Of a stretch of 64,000 nucleotides of DNA, positions 32,153-41,276 are shown one piece after another (the first letter of the stretch is position 1; the number at the start of each line of letters is the position of its first letter). Source of the stretch: Shimia abyssi. GTDB lineage: Bacteria > Pseudomonadota > Alphaproteobacteria > Rhodobacterales > Rhodobacteraceae. Location of the stretch: the NCBI RefSeq assembly GCF_003014475.1, contig NZ_PYGJ01000018.1, positions 42,716 through 106,715 on the forward strand, read 5' to 3'. Position numbers and translations under genes: made by a program. The notes below the pieces were generated by a model that made no database searches, was not told the origin of the DNA, and saw only the letters and a program-made list of their open reading frames with translations.

Positions 32153-32302
32153 TTAGTGCTGGCCCAAATATGCGCCTAGCGACATTCCCAGATAAGCACC
32201 GAGCATCAATCCGCCCAAAATGGCCGCTGGAAACAAAATGCGATCCCAATTGATGTCAATCAAAAGGCCAAGAGCGCGATATCCGTCTTCAATTGTGTGC
32301 AT
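32153..32302 (-). CDS. 49-residue membrane protein between rseP and bamA
   Basis: An ATG at 32302 opens a 49-codon frame ending in TAA at 32153-32155. The protein begins MHTIEDGYRALGLLIDINWD and continues into one hydrophobic helix (about 22-46). That helix is built on a glycine-zipper pattern, LGGLMLGAYLGMSLGAYLG, and ends QH. I do not recognise a named family. Codon use and the regular amphipathic N-terminus suggest a real gene. No strong Shine-Dalgarno sequence is visible, which lowers confidence. Its fixed position between the site-2 protease and BamA suggests an envelope role, for example helix packing in a membrane complex. Confidence 0.6.
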   Translation of the reverse strand: MHTIEDGYRALGLLIDINWDRILFPAAILGGLMLGAYLGMSLGAYLGQH

Positions 32303-32382
32303 AACAGGGTGCCCCAGTTTTAGTTCGTCTGGATTCCAATCTAGGCTCGGAATCTGTCAGAAATGGGGCACCACTGCGGCGC

Positions 32383-33729
32383 TTATGGGCAGAACAGATC
32401 GTTGGTCAGGCCAAAGGCCATCAAACTCAGGATAACCGCCAAACCCATGGTCATCAGAACCCGCAAAACCCGGTCGCTTGGCGTGCGACCCGTCACCGCC
32501 TCATAGGCGTAAAACACCAGATGTCCGCCGTCCAGAACCGGGATCGGAAACAGGTTAAGCAGGCCAATCGCTGTCGACAGCACCGCGATGAACCAGATAA
32601 AGCTCTCGATCCCTTGGCTGGCCATCGCACCCGATGTCTGCGCAATGCCCACCGGACCAGACAAGTTACAACTGCTAATCGCGCCCGTTACCATGTGATA
32701 AAGGCCTGAAATCGACCCCTCAATAATACGCCCGGTCTGACGCACACCGCTGGCAATCGCTGGCCCCGGCCCCAGCGCCTCGGTGGCGGGTTCAAACGCA
32801 AGTCCGCCGCCAATGCCAATGCGCCAGTTGGTGACAAATCCACCGCCATCCTGCGGCTCATCCACACGGCGCGGTGTCAGATCAAACTCCTGCACCTCTC
32901 CGCCACGGTTCACTGTCAAAGCCAGGGTCTTGCCATCACCCGTTTCGACCGCCTCTTTCAACTGAGAAAAGGCCACAATCGGTTCACCGTCAATCGCCGT
33001 AAACACATCGCCCACTTCCAGCCCTGCGTTAATCGCGGCAGAACGCGGCGCGAGGCTCAGAACAATGGGCGGGTTCAGATACGGCCCGGTAACATCAATC
33101 ACCTCGCCATCCCGATCCACCTGATACGGCAGCGGATTCTCTTTGGTCATGTTTTCCCAAAACGCGCTATATGCAGCGCCATCTTCCAGCGACGGCACCG
33201 ATTTGCCATCAATGGCCAGCACTTTGTCGCCTTCGAGCAGTGAATACTCAACGTTCGGCAAATCGCGCAATTCACCCACGATCAAGGTGTCACCCACCCG
33301 ACCATTGGCCATCAGCACTACGGCGAACACAATGATCGACAGCGCAAAGTTGAACAGCGGCCCCGCCGCCACTGTAGCTGTTCGGGCCCACAATGGCGCA
33401 CCATGCATGGTCGAACGCAGTTCATCCTCAGGCATGGTCTCCATGACCTCGCCATCCTTGCCACTGGCTGCGTTGGCGTCGCCCTTGAACTTGACATAGC
33501 CGCCCAGCGGAATCGCTGCCAACTGCCACTTCGTGCCGCGCTTGTCATACCGCGACCAGATCACCGGCCCAAACCCCAGCGAAAAAACATCCGCATGAAT
33601 GCCCGACCAACGCCCGACGATGTAGTGGCCATATTCATGGATCGCCACGATCACCGAAAGCGCAACCACAAAGGCCACGATCACCAGAATCGAATTGCCA
33701 AATCCGGGGAGTAAACTCAAAATATCCAA
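32383..33729 (-). CDS. rseP: Site-2 metalloprotease RseP
   Basis: A 448-residue inner-membrane zinc protease of family M50 that cleaves anti-sigma factors and signal-peptide remnants. The zinc motif HEYGH is at residues 31-35 in the first helix. PDZ-like domains fill the centre (about 130-300; LAPRSAAINAGLEVGDVFTAIDGEPI is the second). The third zinc ligand lies in LFPIPVLDGGHLVFY (NxxPxPxLDGG-type motif) near residue 400. It is 8 bp downstream of dxr, in the conserved dxr-rseP-bamA order. Confidence 0.96.
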   Translation of the reverse strand: MDILSLLPGFGNSILVIVAFVVALSVIVAIHEYGHYIVGRWSGIHADVFSLGFGPVIWSRYDKRGTKWQLAAIPLGGYVKFKGDANAASGKDGEVMETMPEDELRSTMHGAPLWARTATVAAGPLFNFALSIIVFAVVLMANGRVGDTLIVGELRDLPNVEYSLLEGDKVLAIDGKSVPSLEDGAAYSAFWENMTKENPLPYQVDRDGEVIDVTGPYLNPPIVLSLAPRSAAINAGLEVGDVFTAIDGEPIVAFSQLKEAVETGDGKTLALTVNRGGEVQEFDLTPRRVDEPQDGGGFVTNWRIGIGGGLAFEPATEALGPGPAIASGVRQTGRIIEGSISGLYHMVTGAISSCNLSGPVGIAQTSGAMASQGIESFIWFIAVLSTAIGLLNLFPIPVLDGGHLVFYAYEAVTGRTPSDRVLRVLMTMGLAVILSLMAFGLTNDLFCP

Positions 33730-33737
33730 AGTGGATC

Positions 33738-34910
33738 CTACCTGTTTCGCTCTGCCATGACCTTTTTGGCCGTGTTGCGAGCCAAATGGTCAGTTTCGTG
33801 CACTGTATCAAGGGTCATTTCGGCATTCTTAAGGCATTGTGACGAAAGAAGCCGTTCCAAAACCTCTTCGACCACCTCCGCCATTTGCAGAAAACCAATC
33901 TCTCGCGACAAAAACCCGTCCAGCGCCTGTTCCTTGGCCGCATTGAACACAGCGCCCGCAAGCCCACCTGCCGCCATCACCTCATGGGCCAATCTGAGCG
34001 CAGGGTAGCGTTCCGAATCCGGTTCCCGAAAGGTCAACTGTCCGATCTTTGCCAGATCCAGCCGCTCGACCGGCAACGCCTTGCGCTTGGGCCAGTGCAA
34101 CGCATACCCGATCGCATGGCGCATATCCGGTGGCCCGACATGCGCCATCAGCGCGCCATCAGCAAACCCCACCAGTGCGTGAACCATCGATTCCGGATGC
34201 ACCAGCACCTCTATCTGATCGTGCGCGCACCCAAAGAACTCTTTTGTCTCAATAACTTCCAGCGCCTTGTTAAACATAGATGCGGAATCGATCGTGATCC
34301 GCTGCCCCATATTCCAGTTGGGATGGCTCGATGCCTGCTCTGGTGTGGCACGCGCCATATCCTCAAGGCTCCAGTCGCGAAATGCACCACCGCTTGCAGT
34401 GATAATAATGCGCTCCACACCGGACATATCTTCGCCAACAAGCCCCTGAAACACTGCCGAATGCTCGCTGTCCACCGGCAAAATCCGCGCGTTGTATTTG
34501 CGCGCCGTGCTCATCACCAACGCCCCAGCTGTGACCAGCGATTCCTTGTTGGCCAATGCCAGGGTCGCCCCCTGCTCCAGCGCGCGCAATCCCGGCTCCA
34601 GCCCGGCCGCGCCCACAATCGCGCTCATCACCCAATCTGCGGGCCTTGACGCCGCCTCAAGCAAAGCACGCCGCCCCGCAGCCGCCTCTACCCCAGACCC
34701 TGCCAGCGCCGCGCGCAGCTCTGGCAGGCGCGTCTCGTCCGCTGTCACCGCCACATCTGCCTGCAACCGGCGCGCATCCGCCGCCAGTTGCGCCACGTTC
34801 TGACCGCCACTCAATGCGACAACATCATAGGCTTCCGCGTCTCTCGCAATCAGGTCGATGGTATTTTGCCCAATCGACCCGGTCGCGCCAAAAATAGAAA
34901 CCCGTCTCAT
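33738..34910 (-). CDS. dxr: 1-deoxy-D-xylulose 5-phosphate reductoisomerase
   Basis: A 390-residue enzyme for the second step of the MEP isoprenoid pathway. The NADPH site is FGATGSIGQNT at residues 7-17. The metal-binding block ILPVDSEHSAVFQ and the flexible-loop region HPNWNMGQRITIDSASMFNKALEVIE are diagnostic. The late ALHWPKRKALPVERLDL stretch is also conserved. It overlaps cdsA by four bases and precedes rseP, as in many proteobacteria. Confidence 0.97.
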   Translation of the reverse strand: MRRVSIFGATGSIGQNTIDLIARDAEAYDVVALSGGQNVAQLAADARRLQADVAVTADETRLPELRAALAGSGVEAAAGRRALLEAASRPADWVMSAIVGAAGLEPGLRALEQGATLALANKESLVTAGALVMSTARKYNARILPVDSEHSAVFQGLVGEDMSGVERIIITASGGAFRDWSLEDMARATPEQASSHPNWNMGQRITIDSASMFNKALEVIETKEFFGCAHDQIEVLVHPESMVHALVGFADGALMAHVGPPDMRHAIGYALHWPKRKALPVERLDLAKIGQLTFREPDSERYPALRLAHEVMAAGGLAGAVFNAAKEQALDGFLSREIGFLQMAEVVEEVLERLLSSQCLKNAEMTLDTVHETDHLARNTAKKVMAERNR

Positions 34911-35692
34911 ACCGCTGGCAGCCCCAGCACCGATCCAAGCAACAGCACAAACAGCGCCGCGCCCATCATGGCATCAAAACGGTCCAGCAACCCACCATGA
35001 CCGGGGATCAGGTTCGAACTGTCCTTGATCCTGGCCCGCCGTTTCAGCGCGCTCTCCGCCGCATCCCCCATCTGCGAGGCAAACGCCGTCAACACGCTCA
35101 AAACGATCAATGTCGGTCCGCCAAAGATCATACCAACAACCGCCGCCGCCACCCAGCCGCCAGCCGTGCCCGACCACGTTTTCTTGGGACTCACCTTAGG
35201 CCAAAACTTGGGGCCGCCAACAATGCGGCCGACAAAATACCCGGCCACATCCGTGGCCACGACAACAGACACCAACCATACGATCCAATAGGCGCCACGT
35301 ACATCGCGCACCACAATCAGCCCATAGCTGGCGAGGATTAATCCCGCCGCATAAGCACCATAAATCAAACGATCTTTCTTGACTTGCGACGTCCCAACAA
35401 TCGCCACCGCCAACAAGGCGGGCACGATCATCTGCCCCGGCAAAACATCCGTCGCGGCAATCACACATCCCGCTAACAGACCCATCGGCAGCGCGAACCG
35501 CTGCTTCTCGGGCGCCATAAACCGGGAAAACTCCCAGATCATGCCGCCACAGATGAGCGCCACCAATTCGTGAAACCAAATCCCGCCAGCCCAGATCGCC
35601 GCCGCACCGACGACCATCATCACCGCCGCCGAGCCCATCCGAGCGGGTAAATCACCCCATTTGCCCGGTGTTTTCTCCTCGGCGCCGCTCAC
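34907..35692 (-). CDS. cdsA: Phosphatidate cytidylyltransferase
   Basis: A 261-residue integral membrane enzyme that makes CDP-diacylglycerol. Around seven hydrophobic helices are visible. The family signature lies at the C-terminal side: SQMGDAAESALKRRARIKDSSNLIPGHGGLLDR, with the metal-binding Asp residues. SPKKTWSGTAGG upstream is the other conserved block. Four-base overlaps with uppS before it and dxr after it indicate one transcript. Confidence 0.96.
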   Translation of the reverse strand: MSGAEEKTPGKWGDLPARMGSAAVMMVVGAAAIWAGGIWFHELVALICGGMIWEFSRFMAPEKQRFALPMGLLAGCVIAATDVLPGQMIVPALLAVAIVGTSQVKKDRLIYGAYAAGLILASYGLIVVRDVRGAYWIVWLVSVVVATDVAGYFVGRIVGGPKFWPKVSPKKTWSGTAGGWVAAAVVGMIFGGPTLIVLSVLTAFASQMGDAAESALKRRARIKDSSNLIPGHGGLLDRFDAMMGAALFVLLLGSVLGLPAV

Positions 35693-36411
35693 GCGCTCAG
35701 CGCACCGAATCTACGGTCGCGCATCGAATATGCGTCGACCAGCTTGCGGAATTCTTCTTTCGAGAAATCAGGCCACAGCGTGTCGATGAACTCGTATTCC
35801 GCATAGGCCGACTGCCACAGCAAAAAGTTCGAAATCCGCGCTTCGCCGCTTGTGCGCACCACCAAATCGGGATCCGGCAACACACATGTGTCCAGATATT
35901 TGGGCAGCGTCTCTTCGTTTACATTCTCGGGCATCAACCGTCCGGCTTTGACATCTTCTGCTAACCGCTGTGTCGCCCGCGCAACTTCATCCCGGCCGCC
36001 GTAATTCAACGCAATCGTCAAATTGACCTCCGAGTTCGCCGCTGTCATCTCTTCCAGCTCGTCCATCAGGTCGCGCAGTTTATCGTCCAGCTTGACCCGG
36101 TCGCCAATAAACCGCACCCGCACCCCTTCGGCCTTCAACCCACGCGCTTCCTTGCGGATATATTGGCGAAACAGGCTCATCAGCCCGGCAACTTCGCTTT
36201 GGGTGCGCTTCCAGTTTTCGGTCGAAAAGCCAAAAATCGTCAGGTACTCAACACCCAGCGGCTTGCACGCGCGCACGATTTCTTTGACGCGTTTAGCTCC
36301 GGCATGGTGCCCGAACAACCGAGGTCGCCCCCGCGCCTGCGCCCAACGGCCATTGCCATCCATGATGATAGCCACATGCCGCGGGCCACGCGGGGTCTGA
36401 TCCTCGGGCAT
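35689..36411 (-). CDS. uppS: Isoprenyl transferase (undecaprenyl diphosphate synthase)
   Basis: A 240-residue cis-prenyltransferase that makes the C55 lipid carrier for peptidoglycan and O-antigen. The pyrophosphate/Mg site is HVAIIMDGNGRWAQARG (about 12-28, catalytic Asp in MDGNGRW). The LTIFGFSTENWKR block, the ALNYGGRDEV segment and the C-terminal LVVRTSGEARISNFLLWQSAYAE region are all diagnostic. It lies 5 bp downstream of frr. Confidence 0.97.
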   Translation of the reverse strand: MPEDQTPRGPRHVAIIMDGNGRWAQARGRPRLFGHHAGAKRVKEIVRACKPLGVEYLTIFGFSTENWKRTQSEVAGLMSLFRQYIRKEARGLKAEGVRVRFIGDRVKLDDKLRDLMDELEEMTAANSEVNLTIALNYGGRDEVARATQRLAEDVKAGRLMPENVNEETLPKYLDTCVLPDPDLVVRTSGEARISNFLLWQSAYAEYEFIDTLWPDFSKEEFRKLVDAYSMRDRRFGALSA

Positions 36412-36416
36412 ATTCT

Positions 36417-36983
36417 TCAGACCTGCATGATTTCGGCTTGCTTGTTCTCAAGTGCGGCGTCCACCGCCTTGATAAAGCTGTCAGTCAGGTCCTGCACTTC
36501 GCCTTCCCAGATCTTCTGATCATCCTCAGACATGCCGTCATTCTTGGCCTTCTTGATCTGGTCCATGCCGTCACGGCGAATATTGCGCACAGACACACGG
36601 GCGTGTTCGGCATATTGCGCCGCCACACGGGCCAGCTCGGTACGGCGTTCTTCGTTCAGCTCAGGGATTGGCAGCATCACGATGGTGCCATTGGTCTGCG
36701 GGTTGATACCCAGACCCGAATTCATGATCGCCTTTTCAACCGCTCCGACCAGCGACTTGTCCCAGACATTGATCGTCACCATACGCGGCTCTGGCACGTT
36801 TACCGTACCTACCTGATTGATGGGCGTCTTCTGGCCATAGGCCTCAACCATCACAGGTTCCAACATCGTTGCCGACGCGCGCCCCGTGCGCAGCGAGGCA
36901 AATTCCGTCTTCAACGCGCCCATTGCGCCTTCCATCCGGCGTGTCAGGTCATCGGTATCAATCTCAAAATCTTCGTCGGCCAT
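36417..36983 (-). CDS. frr: Ribosome recycling factor
   Basis: A 188-residue RRF, which splits post-termination ribosomes with EF-G. The three-helix bundle segments are clear: [28 protein letters not shown] at the start and [25 protein letters not shown] sequence in the last helices. The [22 protein letters not shown] block belongs to the beta domain. The ATG at 36983 matches the usual start (MADEDFEID); the frame is open further upstream but those codons are not conserved. It follows pyrH by about 65 bp. Confidence 0.97.
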   Translation of the reverse strand: MADEDFEIDTDDLTRRMEGAMGALKTEFASLRTGRASATMLEPVMVEAYGQKTPINQVGTVNVPEPRMVTINVWDKSLVGAVEKAIMNSGLGINPQTNGTIVMLPIPELNEERRTELARVAAQYAEHARVSVRNIRRDGMDQIKKAKNDGMSEDDQKIWEGEVQDLTDSFIKAVDAALENKQAEIMQV

Positions 36984-37050
36984 GGCTCTTTGCTCTAATC
37001 TTGCGGGGCCGCTGCCCCAGTTTCGTACCTGTGTACCCACTCTAGCGGGA

Positions 37051-37782
37051 TCACTGGACCTTTGTATAGGTGCCCTTGCCCGCCAGAATGCCCCGGAACC
37101 CTCCGGACTCATCAAGGCTGAACACGATGATCGGCAGGTTGTTGTCCCGCGCCAGCGCAATCGCGCTGGCATCCATCACACCCAGACGCTTGCTCAGCAC
37201 ATCGTCATAGCTCACCTGATCATAGCGCACGGCATCGTCGAACTTGACCGGGTCCTTGTCATAAACACCATCTACCTTGGTGCCCTTGAAAATCGCCTCA
37301 CAGGCCATCTCATTGGCGCGCAGCGTCGCTGCCGTATCAGTGGTGAAATAGGGGTTTCCAGTTCCGGCCGCGAAAATGCACACCCGCTTTTTCTCAAGGT
37401 GGCGCACCGCGCGGCGGCGAATATAGGGCTCGCACACCTGATCCATCGGAATGGCCGAAATCACACGGGTGAACACTCCCAGTTCCTCAAGAGCAGACTG
37501 CATTGCCAGCGCGTTCATCACTGTGGCCAGCATCCCCATATAGTCAGCGGTCGTGCGTTCCATCCCCTGCGCGCTGCCCTGCAAACCGCGGAAAATATTG
37601 CCGCCGCCGATGACCATGCAAATCTCGACACCCAGATCATGCACCGATTTCACTTCCTCGGCGATGCGTTGAACTGTTGGCGGGTTCAGGCCGAATCCCT
37701 GATCTCCCATCAACGCCTCCCCCGAAATCTTGAGCATTACACGTTTAAAAGTAACCTCAGTCGCGGGGGTGTCATCGCTCAT
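37051..37782 (-). CDS. pyrH: UMP kinase
   Basis: A 243-residue bacterial UMP kinase of the amino-acid kinase fold. The phosphate loop [15 protein letters not shown] is at about 13-27, the GGGNIFRG block at about 60, and the UMP-site [17 protein letters not shown] stretch follows. [16 protein letters not shown] and [17 protein letters not shown] are also diagnostic. First gene of the pyrH-frr-uppS-cdsA-dxr-rseP run in this window. tsf and rpsB, often upstream, are not here. Confidence 0.97.
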   Translation of the reverse strand: MSDDTPATEVTFKRVMLKISGEALMGDQGFGLNPPTVQRIAEEVKSVHDLGVEICMVIGGGNIFRGLQGSAQGMERTTADYMGMLATVMNALAMQSALEELGVFTRVISAIPMDQVCEPYIRRRAVRHLEKKRVCIFAAGTGNPYFTTDTAATLRANEMACEAIFKGTKVDGVYDKDPVKFDDAVRYDQVSYDDVLSKRLGVMDASAIALARDNNLPIIVFSLDESGGFRGILAGKGTYTKVQ

Positions 37783-37915
37783 GTTGCATGTCCTTTGTGC
37801 ATCGATTTAGGATCGGGCGCAAAATGTCGGAAAACGCGGTCAGGTTCAATGCGAGAGTTCACCCAAAGTTACATATTCGCAAAAATCGCGCTTGCGCGAA
37901 ACCCGGCGCGCTGAC

Positions 37916-38788
37916 GTGATCGCCCTTTCACAAATCCCCAAACACCAACCCGTTCTCATCGCTGGCCCCACCGCCAGCGGCAAAAGTGCGCTCGCACTCG
38001 ACATTGCCGCGCACGGTGGCGGTGTGATCATCAATGCTGACGCTATTCAGGTATATAACAACTGGCGCGTGCTCACGGCGCGCCCCTCAGTTCAGGATGA
38101 AACACAGGCGCCACATCGCCTTTATGGCCATATCGCCCATGACGCAGACTATTCAGTTGGGCACTGGCTACGCGAAGTGAAACCGCTTTTGTCTGGCCCT
38201 GAGCGCCCGATCATCGTTGGCGGGACCGGGCTTTATTTCACTGCGCTCACAAAAGGGCTTGCTGACATCCCCGCCACACCGCCTGATTTGCGCGCACATG
38301 CCAATGAACGGGTAACGCACGAGGGGTTTGAGGCGCTCTTGGCAGAGCTGGATCCGGACACAGCCGCCCGCATCGACCGGCTCAACCCAATGCGGGTTCA
38401 GCGTGCATGGGAGGTGCTTCAGGCAACCGGTCGCCCTTTAAGCGACTGGCAGGACAACACACCGCCGCCACTCTTGCCTCTGGCCAGCACAACACCGGTT
38501 CTGTTCGACGTGGACAAAGACTGGCTCAACAAGCGAATCGCTGGCCGATTCGACCTGATGCTCGAATCAGGCGCGCTTGACGAAGCCCGCGCCAACTTGC
38601 CCCGCTGGAACCCGGCGCATCTTTCGGCCAAGGCCATCGGCGCGCCCGAGCTGATCGCTCATCTTCTGGGCACCCTGTCACTGGAACAAGCTCGGGAACA
38701 AGCCACTATTGCCACGCGCCAGTTTGCCAAACGCCAACGCACGTGGTTCCGCTCCAAAATGGCGGATTGGCATAAATACGCGCCTTGA
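37916..38788 (+). CDS. miaA: tRNA dimethylallyltransferase
   Basis: A 290-residue enzyme that prenylates A37 of tRNAs reading U-starting codons. The P-loop is [14 protein letters not shown] (about 14-27); the [17 protein letters not shown] block, the [16 protein letters not shown] segment and the C-terminal [16 protein letters not shown] motif are diagnostic. The GTG at 37916 gives the usual 12-residue lead before the P-loop strand; a TTG at 37892 is an alternative and neither has a good ribosome binding site. Divergent from pyrH. Confidence 0.94.
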   Translation: MIALSQIPKHQPVLIAGPTASGKSALALDIAAHGGGVIINADAIQVYNNWRVLTARPSVQDETQAPHRLYGHIAHDADYSVGHWLREVKPLLSGPERPIIVGGTGLYFTALTKGLADIPATPPDLRAHANERVTHEGFEALLAELDPDTAARIDRLNPMRVQRAWEVLQATGRPLSDWQDNTPPPLLPLASTTPVLFDVDKDWLNKRIAGRFDLMLESGALDEARANLPRWNPAHLSAKAIGAPELIAHLLGTLSLEQAREQATIATRQFAKRQRTWFRSKMADWHKYAP

Positions 38789-38835
38789 CAGCAAAGTTTC
38801 CAAATTACAACGGAATGCGCTATATGTAGGCGCAA

Positions 38836-39732
38836 ATGACCAATCCGAATTTACATATTCCTGCATTCATGACCCGCACGGGTCCGACGAAAATCAATTC
38901 GTCACCTGCCAAACCCGCGCCGGCTCACCCGCGCCCTGATCGACCCCTCGGGCAGATTTCCGTGCTCACTTTTGCCCAGCTGACCAACAAGGAACCCTGG
39001 CTGCTGGAGCAATTGCACCTGCGCAATCACCATATCCTTTTGTGGACCACACGTGGTCAGGGACGTGTCTTGCTACACGGGCTGCGCCGCGGTTTTGGCG
39101 CACATAACGCCATCTTTATCCCCGCCGGAAAACTGTTGGCATTTGAGTTGGGCCTTCAGGTTCAGGGCCAAGCCCTTCTCATCCCCGATGACGGTCGCGT
39201 CGGCCTTCCCGACCGAACACAGCATTTGCGCTTGTCGGATGGTCAGACCCAGGCTGAGTTGACGTCAATCTTCGACGCCATGCGGCGCGAAATTCACGAA
39301 GAACGCCCATTTCTGTCCGAGGCACTCAACGCCCACGCACAGCTGATGTCGATCACTCTGCGGCGGCTCGTGCAAACGGCTGATCCCACGCCACCCGCCC
39401 GCGCAGCAGAACGGCTGGTGCGGCGCTTTTGCGACCTGCTATCAAAGGATTTCCGCACCGGCCAACCCATGGCCACCTATGCCGAAGCGCTTGATATCAC
39501 CCCCACTCACCTGACCCGCGTCTGCCGTCAATGCGCTGGCCTGACGGCGGCTGAAATGCTCAGCCAGACCGTCCAGCACGCGACCCGCTCAATGCTAATA
39601 AGCGGCGACATGGCGATGCAGGATATTGCCGCCTCACTTGGTTTCAAAAGCGCCGCGTACTTCACCCGATTCTGTCAGCAGAATTTTGGCCATTCCCCTA
39701 GCCAGATTCGCAAAAATGCGCGCGGCGGTTAA
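38836..39732 (+). CDS. AraC-family transcriptional regulator
   Basis: A 298-residue regulator. Residues about 35-180 form an effector-binding, cupin-like domain (LLWTTRGQGRVLLHG, then IFIPAGKLLAFEL). The C-terminal AraC DNA-binding domain (about 200-295) has both helix-turn-helix parts: MATYAEALDITPTHLTRVCRQ and the second, MQDIAASLGFKSAAYFTRFCQQNFGHSPSQIR. TATATG lies only about 10 bp before the ATG, so the true start may be the ATG at 38869 or the mRNA may be nearly leaderless. It could regulate the peptide transporter that follows, but the 440-bp gap makes this an inference. Confidence 0.9.
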   Translation: MTNPNLHIPAFMTRTGPTKINSSPAKPAPAHPRPDRPLGQISVLTFAQLTNKEPWLLEQLHLRNHHILLWTTRGQGRVLLHGLRRGFGAHNAIFIPAGKLLAFELGLQVQGQALLIPDDGRVGLPDRTQHLRLSDGQTQAELTSIFDAMRREIHEERPFLSEALNAHAQLMSITLRRLVQTADPTPPARAAERLVRRFCDLLSKDFRTGQPMATYAEALDITPTHLTRVCRQCAGLTAAEMLSQTVQHATRSMLISGDMAMQDIAASLGFKSAAYFTRFCQQNFGHSPSQIRKNARGG

Positions 39733-40175
39733 TCTAAGGGTCGGCGTTTCGCAACCCCTTTGCCATGGCAATGAAAGCCAAAATCGACACGGCCAATGTC
39801 GTATTTGGTCTCTGAAATGACGATTGCAACCGTTGACGTGACGTCGATTCTGTTGCCGAATGGTCTGCATAACTGTGCCGGGGCCAAGATTCACAACCCG
39901 CCCGGCCGAAAATACGCCTGTTCAGCGCGCGAACCGGAACCCCCGCAGGAGGGACATGTTGCCAGTTGCAAGCCAAACCTCCAACTTTCATCGGTCACAG
40001 GACCGATTGAAAGACTTGGAACTGATTACGTGCCTCCCCTGTGACCTCATCCATGACGTCGTTGAACTAAAATGAAATCGGCCCCGCCCGGTTTCGGGCG
40101 GATATGGTCAAAACAATCGCGCACCACCTTGCCACTCCGGCACGTAAGGCGCGCGAAACACCAACAGGGAACCAC
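39733..40175 (+). other. Gap ahead of the peptide transporter operon
   Basis: About 440 bp without a recognisable gene. It contains a perfect seven-base-pair hairpin (CCGCCCG/CGGGCGG, 40084-40101) that is not followed by a T run. Related peptide ABC operons usually have the solute-binding-protein gene in this place; I found no remnant of one. Confidence 0.6.
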
Positions 40176-41261
40176 ATGGGATCTTTCATTCTAAGGCGGT
40201 TGGGAATGATGTTGCTCACGGCGCTATGCCTGACATACATCGTCTTCTTCCTGACCAACATGTACCCGAACCTCGAAAAACTGGCAAAAACCCAAGGTAA
40301 CTTCCGCATGTCGGAAGAGGCCGTTGCCAGCTTTCTTGAGGATCGCGGATACCTTCAACCAACCCCCGTCAAATATATGCAGTGGCTTGGCGTGATGCCC
40401 GGCTTTTCGCTGGAAAAAGAAGACGGCACTCTACTTGGCAAATGTGTCCGCCCAGGTATTTCACCCGAAGACACGCCACGCTTTTGCGGCATCCTTCAGG
40501 GAGACTGGGGTTTCTCAACCGTGGCCAAAGAACCTGTTGCAAACGTTCTGGGCTCCCGCCTCGCCAATACCGGCAAACTGATGTTCTGGGTCATGGTGGT
40601 GATGGTGCCATCCGCTCTGATCGTCGGCGTGCTGGCCGGGATGCGCGAAGGCTCGGGCACCGACCGCAGCCTTTCTACCGTTTCCATCCTGTCTACCGCG
40701 ACGCCTGAATATGTATCCGGTGTTATCTTCATCGCCATGCTCGCCTCTACCCGAAACGGGCTTGGGCCGTGGTTACATGAAATGGGATTGATTGAGGGCA
40801 AGGCCCTGTTCAAAGGCACGGCAAAATCGGCCATGGATGGGATCACCTTCCAGAACTTCACCCTGCCCGTTTTGACAATCTCACTTTACGGCATGGGCTA
40901 CATCGCGCGCATGACACGCGCCTCGATGGCCGAAGTCATGACCGCTCAGTACATCCGCACCGCCCGTCTCAAAGGTGTCAGCTTCCGCAATATCGTGATG
41001 AAACACGCTTTGCGGAACGCCCTGATCGCGCCCTTTACCGTGATCATGCTTCAGTTCCCGTGGCTGCTGAACGGCGTCGTGATTGTCGAGACCCTGTTCT
41101 CCTATACCGGCTTTGGCTGGCAACTGGTGAACGCGGCGGGTAACAACGACATTGAGATGCTTCTGGCGGTTTCCGTTGTCTCGGTCTTCGTGGTGCTGGT
41201 GACGCAGCTGATATCTGATATCGGCTATGTCTACCTCAACCCACGCATCCGAATTTCTTAA
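40176..41261 (+). CDS. Peptide ABC transporter permease (DppB-like)
   Basis: A 361-residue inner-membrane permease. Residues 1-30 hold the first helix (FILRRLGMMLLTALCLTYIVFFLTN, read in parts), followed by a soluble insert of about 90 residues before the main five-helix BPD_transp_1 domain (about 125-355). The EAA coupling motif appears as YIRTARLKGVSFRNIVMKHALRNALIAPF. The larger first periplasmic region fits the DppB/OppB branch. GGGA lies before the ATG at 40176; a longer frame from 40104 lacks conservation. It is the first gene of a three-gene operon and is 15 bp from the second permease. Confidence 0.92.
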   Translation: MGSFILRRLGMMLLTALCLTYIVFFLTNMYPNLEKLAKTQGNFRMSEEAVASFLEDRGYLQPTPVKYMQWLGVMPGFSLEKEDGTLLGKCVRPGISPEDTPRFCGILQGDWGFSTVAKEPVANVLGSRLANTGKLMFWVMVVMVPSALIVGVLAGMREGSGTDRSLSTVSILSTATPEYVSGVIFIAMLASTRNGLGPWLHEMGLIEGKALFKGTAKSAMDGITFQNFTLPVLTISLYGMGYIARMTRASMAEVMTAQYIRTARLKGVSFRNIVMKHALRNALIAPFTVIMLQFPWLLNGVVIVETLFSYTGFGWQLVNAAGNNDIEMLLAVSVVSVFVVLVTQLISDIGYVYLNPRIRIS

Positions 41262-41276
41262 GGGAGGGTCTGAGAC

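Noticed and set aside
40084..40101. Hairpin as a terminator before the peptide ABC operon
   Set aside because: The stem is perfect but only seven base pairs and is followed by ATATGG, not a T run.
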